Origin: an uncultured bacterium
Lineage (GTDB): Bacteria; Verrucomicrobiota; Kiritimatiellia; RFP12; UBA1067
Reading direction: 5' to 3'
NCBI GenBank assembly: GCA_902801025.1
Contig: CADCGZ010000005.1
Coordinates: forward strand, 1-51,562
Length of the DNA: 51,562 bases
Position 1 is the stretch's first letter. Every line of letters begins with the position of its first letter. Under the pieces are notes generated by a model, which did not search any database, was not told the origin of the DNA, and saw only the letters and a program-made list of their open reading frames with translations. A program made the position numbers and the translations under genes. Positions 44,625 through 51,562 of the stretch are shown here, one piece after another.

Positions 44625-45544
44625 TTTTCTCCTCCTTGTGCATTAGATTTCTCTTCAGCGGACTTCAGCATAGCCGCCGTCCATGTCAAGTCCGCGATGC
44701 AGTTCTTCGCCTCCTGCGCAACAAGCGGATTCTCGCTCTTCTTGAGGTCGGCGGAAAGCTCTATCGCCTTCTCCACCTTGTCGACGCTAAGCCTTTTCGC
44801 ATTTGCGTCCTTGAAATCGTAGTCCTTCGCCTGCCGGGCAATGCGCTCGAGCTTTGCGACGCGCTTTATGTCCTTGTCTTCGTTGAACTTCGCCCAGACG
44901 TCGTCGTATACCTCCGCCTCCTTCGGAAACGTCTTGCGGAATTCCTCTATCTCAAGATACGCCCTTCCGGGGAGGACGTCGATGTCGAAGTCGATGTAGT
45001 ACTTCCACTGTTTCGGCGTCTGGGGGCTGCGCATCGCCATAAGCGCGCTCGCGATCACGCCCTGGACGCGGCGTTCGTCCTTGCCGCGGTAGAAGGCCTT
45101 GCCGGTGCTGCCGATGACGTAGAGATACCCCGTCCTTTCCGGGTCGGCGTCCTTCTGCTCCTGCGTGCGGACGATGTCTGCGTCCTTGTAAATCGGATAC
45201 GTGAGCTTGAGCCCCTCGGCGATGCGCTTTATCTTCTCGGCGCCCGCCTCGCCACGGTGGCTGCCAATGAGCACGAACGGCTTCATCTTGAAGGACTGCC
45301 AGATCTCCTCCATGCTGCGCATCGACTCCACGCCGCTCTTGTCGCCGTAGTCGCGGCAGTCGACGCACACGACCTTGCCGCGCAGGTATCCGCTGGACGC
45401 CATCCGACCCGCGAGATGGTGCGCAGGATCGACATTCTCCCAATCAACGGGGGCTGCCGCGCTTGCGGCAGGCGCAAGCATCGCGGCAGCGAATGCCGCG
45501 ACAGCGCATGCGACCGAAGGTATCCAACAATATCGCTCTTTCAT
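44621..45544 (-). CDS. Exported thioredoxin-fold protein without active CxxC, paralogue
   Basis: 307 residues: signal peptide about 1-29, then a TlpA/AhpC-like domain (about 45-165: GYLRGKVVCVDCRDYGDKSGVESMRSMEEIW, FVLIGSHRGEAGAEKI, YLYVIGSTGKAFYRG), and a helical C-terminal part with repeated acidic/basic residues. CVDC lies on the strand before the usual active site rather than in it, and the active-site loop itself has no Cys. The ATG lies 9 bases beyond a GTGGTATAAT -10; AGGTGG lies in that gap, so either a leaderless or a very short-leader mRNA is possible. First gene of the run to the lpxC-like gene. Confidence 0.72.
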   Translation of the reverse strand: MKERYCWIPSVACAVAAFAAAMLAPAASAAAPVDWENVDPAHHLAGRMASSGYLRGKVVCVDCRDYGDKSGVESMRSMEEIWQSFKMKPFVLIGSHRGEAGAEKIKRIAEGLKLTYPIYKDADIVRTQEQKDADPERTGYLYVIGSTGKAFYRGKDERRVQGVIASALMAMRSPQTPKQWKYYIDFDIDVLPGRAYLEIEEFRKTFPKEAEVYDDVWAKFNEDKDIKRVAKLERIARQAKDYDFKDANAKRLSVDKVEKAIELSADLKKSENPLVAQEAKNCIADLTWTAAMLKSAEEKSNAQGGEK

Positions 45545-45553
45545 GTTCCACCT

Positions 45554-45577
45554 ATTATACCACTTTTTTGGTATAAT
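45554..45577. promoter_or_regulatory. Divergent overlapping promoters, inverted extended -10 elements
   Basis: ATTATACCA (45554-45562) and TGGTATAAT (45569-45577) are perfect inverted copies with a six-base spacer, giving one extended -10 on each strand. The plus-strand start GTG at 45585 is 7 bases after its -10; the minus-strand ATG at 45544 is 9 bases after its -10. Neither has a -35, and polymerase could hardly occupy both at once. Confidence 0.75.
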
Positions 45578-45584
45578 TTGGGGC

Positions 45585-46118
45585 GTGAAATTCTTTCTGC
45601 ATACCGTCCTTGCGTTTTTGGCTGCCACGGCGGCGCTCGGCGCGACGGCGCCCGAAAAGAGCGTGACAACGCCCGCGAAGAGCGCAGCGACGCCAGCGAA
45701 ACCCGCAGAGACGCCGAAAAAGCAGCTTATTCCGGCCTCGGAGTGGAAGATGATACGCCAGATCGCGGTCAACTACGACCTAAGCGACGAGGCGACGTGG
45801 CTCCTCGCGGCGATTCGCCGCCACGAGAACGGCCGCCCGGGGCTCGAGTTCGGCGTCGGCGGGCCGATGGATTCCGGACACAAGGCGCACCGCTACCGCG
45901 ACGGCGTGAAGTCGTTCTACGTCCAGGGATACTGGGCCGCGGGGACGATCCGCAAGCACTACAAGGGCGACATCGTCGCCTTCGGGAGGCGGTACAACCC
46001 GCCGCATGCCGCGCAATGGTCGACCGCCGTCACGTCGCTCATCAGCCGTCTCAAGGCAGAAAACAACTTGAAGCTCCCAGGCGAAAAGCCAGCGAAGAAA
46101 GTTATCAGCCTGCCTTAG
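45585..46118 (+). CDS. Small exported lysozyme-like protein (putative)
   Basis: 177 residues. GTG start with signal peptide KFFLHTVLAFLAATAALGA, a Thr/Ala/Lys/Pro-rich linker (about 20-45, KSAATPAKPAETPKK), then a compact domain of about 120 residues with ATWLLAAIRRHENGRPGLEFGVGG, GYWAAGTIRKHYKG and a closing Trp helix. E81 in the RRHENG motif sits as the catalytic Glu of goose-type lysozymes and lytic transglycosylases does, but this match is by eye only. If right, it would cut peptidoglycan in the periplasm. The mRNA is likely leaderless. Confidence 0.5.
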   Translation: MKFFLHTVLAFLAATAALGATAPEKSVTTPAKSAATPAKPAETPKKQLIPASEWKMIRQIAVNYDLSDEATWLLAAIRRHENGRPGLEFGVGGPMDSGHKAHRYRDGVKSFYVQGYWAAGTIRKHYKGDIVAFGRRYNPPHAAQWSTAVTSLISRLKAENNLKLPGEKPAKKVISLP

Positions 46119-46157
46119 TAGGCTTTGGGGGCAATATTGAATTAGTCGGGATTTGAA

Positions 46158-46233
<76 letters not shown>

Positions 46234-46253
46234 ACGATCGTTCAAGGTTTGAA

Positions 46254-46329
46254 TGGTAGGAGCGCAGGGATTCGAACCCTGGACCCAGTGATTAAGAGTC
46301 ACTTGCTCTACCAGCTGAGCTACGCTCCC
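46254..46329 (-). tRNA. tRNA-Lys (CTT)
   Basis: 76 bases with encoded CCA. Acceptor 5' strand GGGAGCG; anticodon loop CTCTTAA with CTT. Twenty bases separate it from tRNA-Phe. Confidence 0.95.
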
Positions 46330-46344
46330 ATTCACCTTGGTTTT

Positions 46345-46420
46345 TGGAGCGAGGAACGGGACTCGAACCCGCGACAACCACCTTGGCAAGGTGGCACTCT
46401 ACCAACTGAGTTATCCTCGC
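46345..46420 (-). tRNA. tRNA-Gly (GCC)
   Basis: 76 bases with encoded CCA. Acceptor GCGAGGA; anticodon loop TTGCCAA with GCC. First gene after the promoter at 46439-46468. Confidence 0.95.
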
Positions 46421-46438
46421 ATCGCGAAAACGGAGGAT

Positions 46439-46468
46439 AGTATACCATAACCCGCGCCTATCGCGCAA
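46439..46468 (-). promoter_or_regulatory. tRNA operon promoter (TTGCGC-18-TATACT)
   Basis: TTGCGC (46463-46468) and TATACT (46439-46444), with TTATGG before the -10. The block CCCCCTTGCGC is identical to that of the rpsB promoter. Confidence 0.75.
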
Positions 46469-46505
46469 GGGGGTATTTTGCAAAATTTTTCCTCAAAGAC
46501 GACGA

Positions 46506-47279
46506 TTACCGCGTCGTCTCGGGAAGCGGATCCGGGTCGTTCGGGCGAAGGAGAAGCGACGGATTCTCCCGCAGGTCAGTCGCAAGCTCTCGGACGCGCG
46601 TCGCGGCCTCTTCCATGTCGCGCACGATCGACTCTATACCGGCCTTGCCGTCGTCGACGAGTTCGTCTACGTTCGCCGCGATGTTTGCCGACGACTCCGC
46701 GACCGAGGCGACATTGCTCCAGGCTGCGACGAAGTCCATGCTGTTCAACTGGCGCATGAGCTTCGCCATTGTGTCGGAGAAGCTCTCGAACATCGACGGG
46801 GCGGGCGGTATGCAGATGTAGCGCGGACGCCAGGAGATGCGAGCCGCCTCGACATTGGTCTTGGGGAAGTTGAGCTCTATCTTCGAGAGCCCCGTCACTC
46901 CGCTCGGCGAGACGGTGGCATGGAGCCCCTTCCCGACAAGATAGCGGAGATGGTCCTCGGAATCCTCGTAGGACGCCCTGCGCAGCGTGCGTTCGGTGAA
47001 CGCCATGAGGACGTATATCTTCTGGACGTCGTCGCCCTGGGCATCGTCGTATTCGGCGCCAATGAAGGATATCGCGCGCACCTCGCCCACCTTCACGCCG
47101 CGCAGGTTCACCGCGCTCCCGGCCGAAAGCCCCGACACGTGGGTGTCGAAATACGTCTCTGCATATATGACGTCGCCCTTTCCGAGCGCACCGCCCAGGT
47201 AGACGAGCGTCGCCACGATAGCCGCCGCGCCGACGGCCACGGCGAAACCTATCTTCGCGTAGTTCGCTTGATTAGCCAT
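46506..47279 (-). CDS. mlaD: Mla-type lipid transport, MCE-domain protein
   Basis: 257 residues. One N-terminal membrane helix (about 10-30) followed by an MCE domain (about 38-140: YFDTHVSGLSAGSAVNLRGVKVGEV, LRYLVGKGLHATVSPSGVTGLSKIELNF) and a long helical C terminus (to 257) as in MlaD/Ttg2C-like proteins. It forms the periplasmic ring that binds lipids next to the MlaE/MlaF transporter. The start overlaps the end of mlaF by 8 bases. The tail LRENPSLLLRPNDPDPLPETTR is typical of MCE proteins. Confidence 0.9.
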   Translation of the reverse strand: MANQANYAKIGFAVAVGAAAIVATLVYLGGALGKGDVIYAETYFDTHVSGLSAGSAVNLRGVKVGEVRAISFIGAEYDDAQGDDVQKIYVLMAFTERTLRRASYEDSEDHLRYLVGKGLHATVSPSGVTGLSKIELNFPKTNVEAARISWRPRYICIPPAPSMFESFSDTMAKLMRQLNSMDFVAAWSNVASVAESSANIAANVDELVDDGKAGIESIVRDMEEAATRVRELATDLRENPSLLLRPNDPDPLPETTR

Positions 47280-48018
47280 GTGACTCCCCTCTGTTGAAGA
47301 ATTTGCGTACAAATGCGTCCTCGGACTTCTCGCGCAGCTCGCTGGGGCTGCCGAGCGCTATCATGCCGTGCCGCGCCTTGTCGAACATCGCCGCGCGGTC
47401 CGCGATCTTGAAGATGCTCGGGAGCTCGTGCGTGACGACGACGAAAGTCATGCCCTTCGTCTCGCGGAGCTTCAGTACGAGGTCGTCGAGCGAAGACGAC
47501 GAAATCGGGTCGAGCCCCGCGCTCGGCTCGTCGAGAAACACTATCTCTGGGTCGAGGGCCATCGCGCGCGCGATCGCGGCACGCTTGCGCATGCCGCCGG
47601 AAATCTCGCTTGGGAGCTTTCCGGCCGCGTCCGCAAGCCCCACGTCGGCGAGAAGCTCCATCGCGCGATCGCGGCGCGCGGCGCGCTTCAGCCGTGTAAA
47701 CTCCTCGAGCGGCAGCATGACGTTCTCGAGGCACGTCATCGAGCCGAAAAGCGCTCCAGACTGGTACATCACGCCAATTTTGTGGAAGAGCGCGTCGCGC
47801 GTCTTCGCGGACCACTCCATCCCCGCGACGCGGAGGGTTCCCGCAAGAATGGGATTGAGCCCGATCATGTGCTTCATTATCGTCGACTTGCCGCAGCCGG
47901 ACCCGCCGAGGAGAATGAACACCTCGCCGCGCTTCACTTCAAACGAGACGTCGCGCAGGATCACGGCACCGGGATACCCGGCGTCGACATGCTCAAGCTC
48001 TATTATCGAAGAAGACAT
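47272..48018 (-). CDS. mlaF: Mla-type lipid transport ATPase
   Basis: 248 residues. Walker A GGSGCGKST, signature SEISGGMRKRAAIARA, Walker B with IVFLDEPSAGLDP and the switch histidine in VVVTHEL. MlaF-type ATPases have the SGGMRKR variant rather than SGGQ. It drives lipid movement between the inner membrane and the MCE ring. No ribosome binding site is seen before the ATG; a TATAAT lies only one base upstream of the start and is too close to be its promoter. A repeat-rich gap of 106 bases separates it from mlaE. Confidence 0.92.
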   Translation of the reverse strand: MSSSIIELEHVDAGYPGAVILRDVSFEVKRGEVFILLGGSGCGKSTIMKHMIGLNPILAGTLRVAGMEWSAKTRDALFHKIGVMYQSGALFGSMTCLENVMLPLEEFTRLKRAARRDRAMELLADVGLADAAGKLPSEISGGMRKRAAIARAMALDPEIVFLDEPSAGLDPISSSSLDDLVLKLRETKGMTFVVVTHELPSIFKIADRAAMFDKARHGMIALGSPSELREKSEDAFVRKFFNRGESHG

Positions 48019-48036
48019 TATTATATTGTTTTTAAC

Positions 48037-48085
48037 GCAGAGGCGCAGAGACGCAGAGACGTCAATCTCTGGGGCTCGCCCCAGA
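48037..48085. repeat. 8-base tandem repeat and hairpin between mlaE and mlaF
   Basis: GCAGAG recurs at 48037, 48045 and 48053 with an 8-base period, followed by TCTGGGGCTCGCCCCAGA (48068-48085), a stem of seven to eight bases. Together they fill most of the gap inside the operon. Confidence 0.8.
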
Positions 48086-48124
48086 CCCCTCTCTCCTGTA
48101 TCTTCTGTTCTTTGTGGCTAATAA

Positions 48125-48916
48125 TCATATGTTCCAGAGGTAGCAGAGATATGCAAGAAGCCCGTCGGCGACGGCAATCGCGACGATTCCGCCGACCACG
48201 GCAGAGGTTGCCGCCCGGCCTACGCCGTCCGCGGCAGTCGTCGTGCGCATGCCAGCCGCACAGCCGACAAGCCCGACTAGCGCGCCGAAGAACGCGCCTT
48301 TGACGATGCCGAACGAAATCGTGAACACTGTCGAGACGTCGGCGACATGGCGCCAGAACACGGGCGTCGGCACGTCCATCATGCTAAGCACTATCGCGCC
48401 GCCAATGAGCCCGGCGAGCTCCGCGAATATCGTGAGCACCGGCATTGCCGCAACCGCCGCGACGACGCGCGGCATTACGAGGAAGCGGACAGGCGGGAGC
48501 CCCATCGTCGTAAGCGCATCAAGTTCCTCGTCCACCTTCATCGCGCCGATTTCGGCGGCAAACGCGCTCCCCGTGCGGCCGGCAAGCACGATGGCCGTGA
48601 CGAGCGGGCCGAGTTCGCGGAAAAGCCCTATCGCAAGAAGGTCGGAGACATACACCTCGACGCCGAACATCCTGAGCGCGGCAGCAGACTCGAACGCGAG
48701 GATAAGCCCCAGGAGAAAGCCGATGCCGGTCGTTACGGGCAACGCGTCGAACGACGCGCGCTCGAACGCAAGCGCAGCGTCGCGCAGGCGGAACCGCCCG
48801 GGGTGTACAAGCATGCCGAGGGCACAGGCCGTCGTCTCGCCGAGAAACGCGAGGTTCTCGCGCGTAGACTCCGCGAATTCGCATGCGCGGCGGCCAAGTG
48901 CCTCAAGGGGTTTCAT
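48125..48916 (-). CDS. mlaE: Mla-type lipid transport permease
   Basis: 263 residues with an amphipathic N terminus and about five membrane helices. MlaE signatures are GIGFLLGLILAFESAAALRMFG, ELGPLVTAIVLAGRTGSAFAAEIGAMKVDEELDALTTMGL (the EQ-like loop that contacts the ATPase) and the late GAFFGALVGLVGCAAGMRTTTAADGVGRAATSAVV. The ATG at 48916 overlaps the lipoprotein stop (ATGA). Confidence 0.93.
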   Translation of the reverse strand: MKPLEALGRRACEFAESTRENLAFLGETTACALGMLVHPGRFRLRDAALAFERASFDALPVTTGIGFLLGLILAFESAAALRMFGVEVYVSDLLAIGLFRELGPLVTAIVLAGRTGSAFAAEIGAMKVDEELDALTTMGLPPVRFLVMPRVVAAVAAMPVLTIFAELAGLIGGAIVLSMMDVPTPVFWRHVADVSTVFTISFGIVKGAFFGALVGLVGCAAGMRTTTAADGVGRAATSAVVGGIVAIAVADGLLAYLCYLWNI

Positions 48917-49377
48917 TTCTCCGCCTTGAGCCCTTCAATTGCGGTCGCATACGCCTTGGAAAACGCGCGGGAGAATGCCGCAGAGTAGTTCCCGTCGTCT
49001 GTCGGCTCTGTCGCATCGCCCTTACTGACGCGGTCACCGGAGACGATCTCGAGCGAGACGACGGCATTGCGACGGCCCTCGGCACGGCAGTCGAGCGCGA
49101 GCTTGCGCACAAAAAGCGAACCTTCGCCCTTGCGCCCGACTACGGCGTCCTTGATGATGGAGCCAGGGGCGGCGGCAAAGGCATTGCGCGGGTCGAACGC
49201 AATTGACCCGTCTGGCCTAAGTACGGCAATGCGCTGGCCGCCGTATGGGGCGCAGACAGCGGCATACGCGACCTTGGCGTCGGGTTCAATGTCGATGGTC
49301 CAGTTCACCGGCGGTTTCGGCGCGGAGCCGAGGCACCCGGCAAGCACTGGGACGAACAGAAGTGCAGTCTTCTTCAT
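48913..49377 (-). CDS. ABC-type transport auxiliary lipoprotein-like protein
   Basis: 154 residues. A lipoprotein signal with lipobox LAGC (Cys 15) is followed by a small alpha/beta domain; VNWTIDIEP, RIAVLRPDGSIAFDPRNAFAAAPGSIIKDAVV and the C-terminal AFSRAFSKAYATAI match the auxiliary lipoproteins (PqiC/YmbA, PF03886) that accompany MCE transporters. It heads the Mla-type operon. The ATG lies 6 bases after the -10 of one half of a divergent promoter, with no Shine-Dalgarno site, so the mRNA is probably leaderless. Confidence 0.75.
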   Translation of the reverse strand: MKKTALLFVPVLAGCLGSAPKPPVNWTIDIEPDAKVAYAAVCAPYGGQRIAVLRPDGSIAFDPRNAFAAAPGSIIKDAVVGRKGEGSLFVRKLALDCRAEGRRNAVVSLEIVSGDRVSKGDATEPTDDGNYSAAFSRAFSKAYATAIEGLKAEK

Positions 49378-49383
49378 GGCGGA

Positions 49384-49417
49384 ATTATACCAAAAAACAG
49401 GCCAAATTTGGTATAAT
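49384..49417. promoter_or_regulatory. Divergent promoters of gyrA and the Mla operon
   Basis: ATTATACCAAA (49384-49394) and TTTGGTATAAT (49407-49417) are perfect 11-base inverted repeats with a twelve-base spacer. The gyrA ATG (49425) is 7 bases after its -10 and the lipoprotein ATG (49377) 6 bases after its own, so both transcripts should begin at or next to the start codon. Confidence 0.8.
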
Positions 49418-49424
49418 ATACCCC

Positions 49425-51562
49425 ATGAGCGAAGAGAACGAAAAACCCGCTGTTCCAGAGGAAATTGCGGCTGCTGCGGCACTTGAGGACATCAACATAG
49501 AAGAGTCGATGTCCCGCGACTACATCGACTACTCAATGAGCGTAATCGTCGGGCGCGCACTTCCGGACGCCCGCGACGGAATGAAGCCAGTCCACCGCCG
49601 CTGCCTCTTCGCGATGCACGAGCTCGGGACGACTGCGAGCGTCAAGCACGTGAAGTCGGCGCGCGTCGTCGGCGAAGTGATCGGCAAGTACCACCCGCAC
49701 GGCGACTCCTCGGTCTACGACACGATCGTCCGCATGGCGCAGGACTTCTCGCTCAGGGTTCCGCTCGTCGACGGACACGGCAACTTCGGCTCGATCGACG
49801 GCGACGGCGCGGCGGCGATGCGTTACACCGAAGTCAGGATGCAGCGCGTGACGGACGAACTTCTCGACGACCTCGAGAACGAAGTCAGGATGCAGCGCGT
49901 GACGGACGAACTTCTCGACGACCTCGAGAAGGACACCGTCGACATGATGCCGAACTTCGACGAGACGCTCGAGGAGCCGTCGGTCCTTCCCGCGAAACTC
50001 CCGAACCTCCTCCTCAACGGCTCGAGCGGCATCGCCGTCGGCATGGCGACGAACATACCGCCGCACAACCTGAACGAGCTCTGCGACGGAATCGACTACT
50101 ACGTCAGGAACCGCGAGACGTGCACGGTCGACGACCTCATGCAGTTCGTCAAGGGGCCGGACTTCCCGACGGGCGCGCAGATCTGCGGCTACAACGGAAT
50201 CGCCGCGATGTACAAGCTCGGCCGCGGCCAGCTCTGCGTCCGCGGCAAGGCAGAAGTAGAGGTCCAGAAGAACGGCCGCGAGCGCATCATCATCACCGAG
50301 ATTCCCTACGCCGTCAACAAGGCCGAGATGATCAAGCACATGGCCGACCTCGTGAAGGACAAGGTGATCCAGGGCATAAGCGACATACGCGACGAGTCGA
50401 AGAAGGACATAAGGATCGTCGTAGAGGTGAAGCGCGACGCGATGGGCGAAGTCGTCCTCAACCACCTCTACAAGCACACGCAGCTCCAGACCACCTTCGG
50501 CGCGATCATGCTCGCAATCGACGGCGGCCGCCCGAAGATCCTGAATCTCAAGGACTACTGCCGCTGCTATACCGACCACCGCTTCGAGGTCATCACCCGC
50601 CGCACGCGCTTCGAGCTCAGGAAGGCGCAGGCGAGGAAGCACATCATCGACGGCCTCCTTCTCGCGATCGACAACCTCGACGAGGTGGTGAGCATCATCC
50701 GCTCGTCGAAGACGCGAGACGAGGCGAAGTCTCGGCTCCTTGAGCGTTTCGGCTTTACCGACCTCCAGGTCAACGCGATTCTCGAGATGCGCCTCTACCA
50801 GCTCGTCGGCCTCGAGCGCGACAAGCTCTCCGACGAGCTCGCGAAGCTGCTCTCCGCGATCGCCGAGTACGAGGCGATTCTCGCGGACCCCGAGAAGGTC
50901 TACGCGATCATCTGCCAAGACCTCGCGGAGCTCAAGGCGAAGTACGGCTCGAAGGCGGACGCGCAGCGCCGCACCGAGATCGTCGCGGACGAGAACGAGG
51001 TCTCGATGAAGGACCTCATACCCGACGCGCCGTGCGTCATCACGCTTTCGAACCGCGGCTACGTCAAGCGCGTGCCGCTCACCGAGTACCGCGAGCAGAA
51101 GCGCGGCGGACACGGCGTCAAGGGTGCGCAAGTGAAGGAAGAGGACTTCATCCGACTCGTCTTCGTCGCGCAGACGCACGACTCGCTCATGTTCTTCACG
51201 AACACCGGACGTCTCTTCCTCAAGGACGCGTACCAGATTCCCGAGGCGCCGAGGACGAGCTTCGGGCGTCCGCTCATCAACTTGCTCAACCTCCAGGAAG
51301 GCGAGCAGGTGCTGGAGCTTCTGCCGATACGCTCGTTCGAAGGCGACATCGACGTCTTCTTCGCGACAAAGCTCGGCACCGTCAAGAAGACGCTGCTCGG
51401 CGACTACCAGAACGTCAACAAGAGCGGCATACGCGCCGTCAACATCGAGGAAGGCGACGAGCTTGTCGACGTGCGGCTCGTGAAGCCGGGCGAAGACGTC
51501 ATAATGCTCACGAAGAACGGGCGCGCGATGCGCTTCGCCGCGTCCGACGTGAGGCGCATGGG
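49425..51562 (+). CDS. gyrA: DNA gyrase subunit A (3' end cut by window edge)
   Basis: At least 712 codons. GyrA landmarks: [38 protein letters not shown] with the Ser and Asp at positions 83 and 87 of E. coli unchanged (not a known quinolone-resistance type), [11 protein letters not shown] with catalytic Y134, and a GyrA-box-like QKRGGHG near 51096, which argues for GyrA over ParC. Residues 136-152 and 153-169 are a tandem duplication ([16 protein letters not shown], twice) directly after the catalytic tyrosine; other GyrA proteins have one copy. The ATG has no ribosome binding site and lies 7 bases after a -10, so a leaderless mRNA is likely. Confidence 0.96.
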   Translation, partial: MSEENEKPAVPEEIAAAAALEDINIEESMSRDYIDYSMSVIVGRALPDARDGMKPVHRRCLFAMHELGTTASVKHVKSARVVGEVIGKYHPHGDSSVYDTIVRMAQDFSLRVPLVDGHGNFGSIDGDGAAAMRYTEVRMQRVTDELLDDLENEVRMQRVTDELLDDLEKDTVDMMPNFDETLEEPSVLPAKLPNLLLNGSSGIAVGMATNIPPHNLNELCDGIDYYVRNRETCTVDDLMQFVKGPDFPTGAQICGYNGIAAMYKLGRGQLCVRGKAEVEVQKNGRERIIITEIPYAVNKAEMIKHMADLVKDKVIQGISDIRDESKKDIRIVVEVKRDAMGEVVLNHLYKHTQLQTTFGAIMLAIDGGRPKILNLKDYCRCYTDHRFEVITRRTRFELRKAQARKHIIDGLLLAIDNLDEVVSIIRSSKTRDEAKSRLLERFGFTDLQVNAILEMRLYQLVGLERDKLSDELAKLLSAIAEYEAILADPEKVYAIICQDLAELKAKYGSKADAQRRTEIVADENEVSMKDLIPDAPCVITLSNRGYVKRVPLTEYREQKRGGHGVKGAQVKEEDFIRLVFVAQTHDSLMFFTNTGRLFLKDAYQIPEAPRTSFGRPLINLLNLQEGEQVLELLPIRSFEGDIDVFFATKLGTVKKTLLGDYQNVNKSGIRAVNIEEGDELVDVRLVKPGEDVIMLTKNGRAMRFAASDVRRM
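49829..49930 (+). repeat. 51-base perfect tandem duplication in gyrA
   Basis: 49829-49879 and 49880-49930 are identical, 17 codons each, so the frame is kept. No other gene in the window shows such a repeat. It may be a true duplication or an assembly error. Confidence 0.9.

Noticed and set aside
46107..46126. Terminator after the lysozyme-like gene
   Set aside because: AGCCT and AGGCT could pair around the stop codon, followed by TTT, but the stem is only five bases and G follows the T run.
48020..48025. TATAAT as the mlaF promoter
   Set aside because: It ends one base before the ATG, so a transcript from it would start inside the gene; mlaF is more likely read through from mlaE.
49533..51179. 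548-codon open frame antisense to gyrA
   Set aside because: It mirrors the gyrA frame in GC-rich DNA; the translation is an Arg/Asp/Leu/Val-biased string with no domain, and gyrA is certain. The same holds for the long antisense frames over the acyl-CoA synthetase (42094-43941), the LamG gene (37709-39631) and the free GH31 gene (13949-15859).

Overview
The window looks like chromosomal DNA of an anaerobic, diderm, carbohydrate-degrading bacterium. Overall gene style suggests the PVC group, most probably an uncultured Kiritimatiellota or Lentisphaerota relative; this is inference and no marker here settles it. Diderm signs are an LpxC-like deacetylase and an Mla-type lipid transport operon. 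Anaerobic signs are a glycyl radical enzyme with its activase, a flavin-based transhydrogenase of the Stn type and a rubredoxin. Many secreted glycosidases and esterases occur without SusC/SusD partners, so this is not a Bacteroidetes-type locus. Almost every gene lies on the minus strand; the exceptions are suhB, a small lysozyme-like protein and gyrA.

Layout. 1-791: rpsB, cut by the window edge. 933-6254: rluB, a small Cys-motif protein, tsaC, a frameshifted uxuB and a GH20 enzyme in one run. 6342-13829: an operon of a beta-helix/GH31 fusion, a sugar porter, a glycyl radical enzyme and its activase. 13937-20525: a second GH31, a secreted beta-strand-rich protein, suhB and a clan GH-D enzyme. 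20611-21702: a GntR/LacI-type regulator. 21737-26113: stnCBA, followed upstream by rubredoxin and a small membrane protein. 26753-28888: pbpC. 28959-40986: an AraC/XylR-type regulator followed by a LamG protein, a CE12 acetylesterase, a tannase-family esterase, a very large putative glycosidase and a GH95 enzyme, together resembling a pectin or plant cell wall locus. 41057-45544: an lpxC-like gene, an acyl-CoA synthetase and two thioredoxin-fold proteins without a CxxC. 45585-46118: the lysozyme-like protein. 46158-46420: tRNA-Phe, tRNA-Lys and tRNA-Gly. 46506-49377: the Mla operon. 49425 to the end: gyrA, incomplete.

Regulation. The first genes of many units carry an extended -10 element close to TTTGGTATAAT, and in several cases the start codon lies only 6-10 bases beyond it with no Shine-Dalgarno sequence, which points to leaderless mRNAs; genes inside operons instead have AGGAGG-like sites or overlap their neighbours. 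Two divergent promoter pairs form inverted repeats of this element. rpsB and the tRNA operon share the same -35 region, CCCCCTTGCGC. A TGACATGTCA palindrome lies at the same place upstream of two secreted-protein genes, and direct repeats lie upstream of the AraC-linked cluster.

Sequence oddities. gyrA has an exact 51-base in-frame tandem duplication just after the catalytic tyrosine. Short tandem arrays with 7-, 8- or 9-base units sit in five gaps inside operons, and one 42-base array is in frame inside the GH-D gene. stnB carries a 66-base in-frame insert bounded by 8-base direct repeats.
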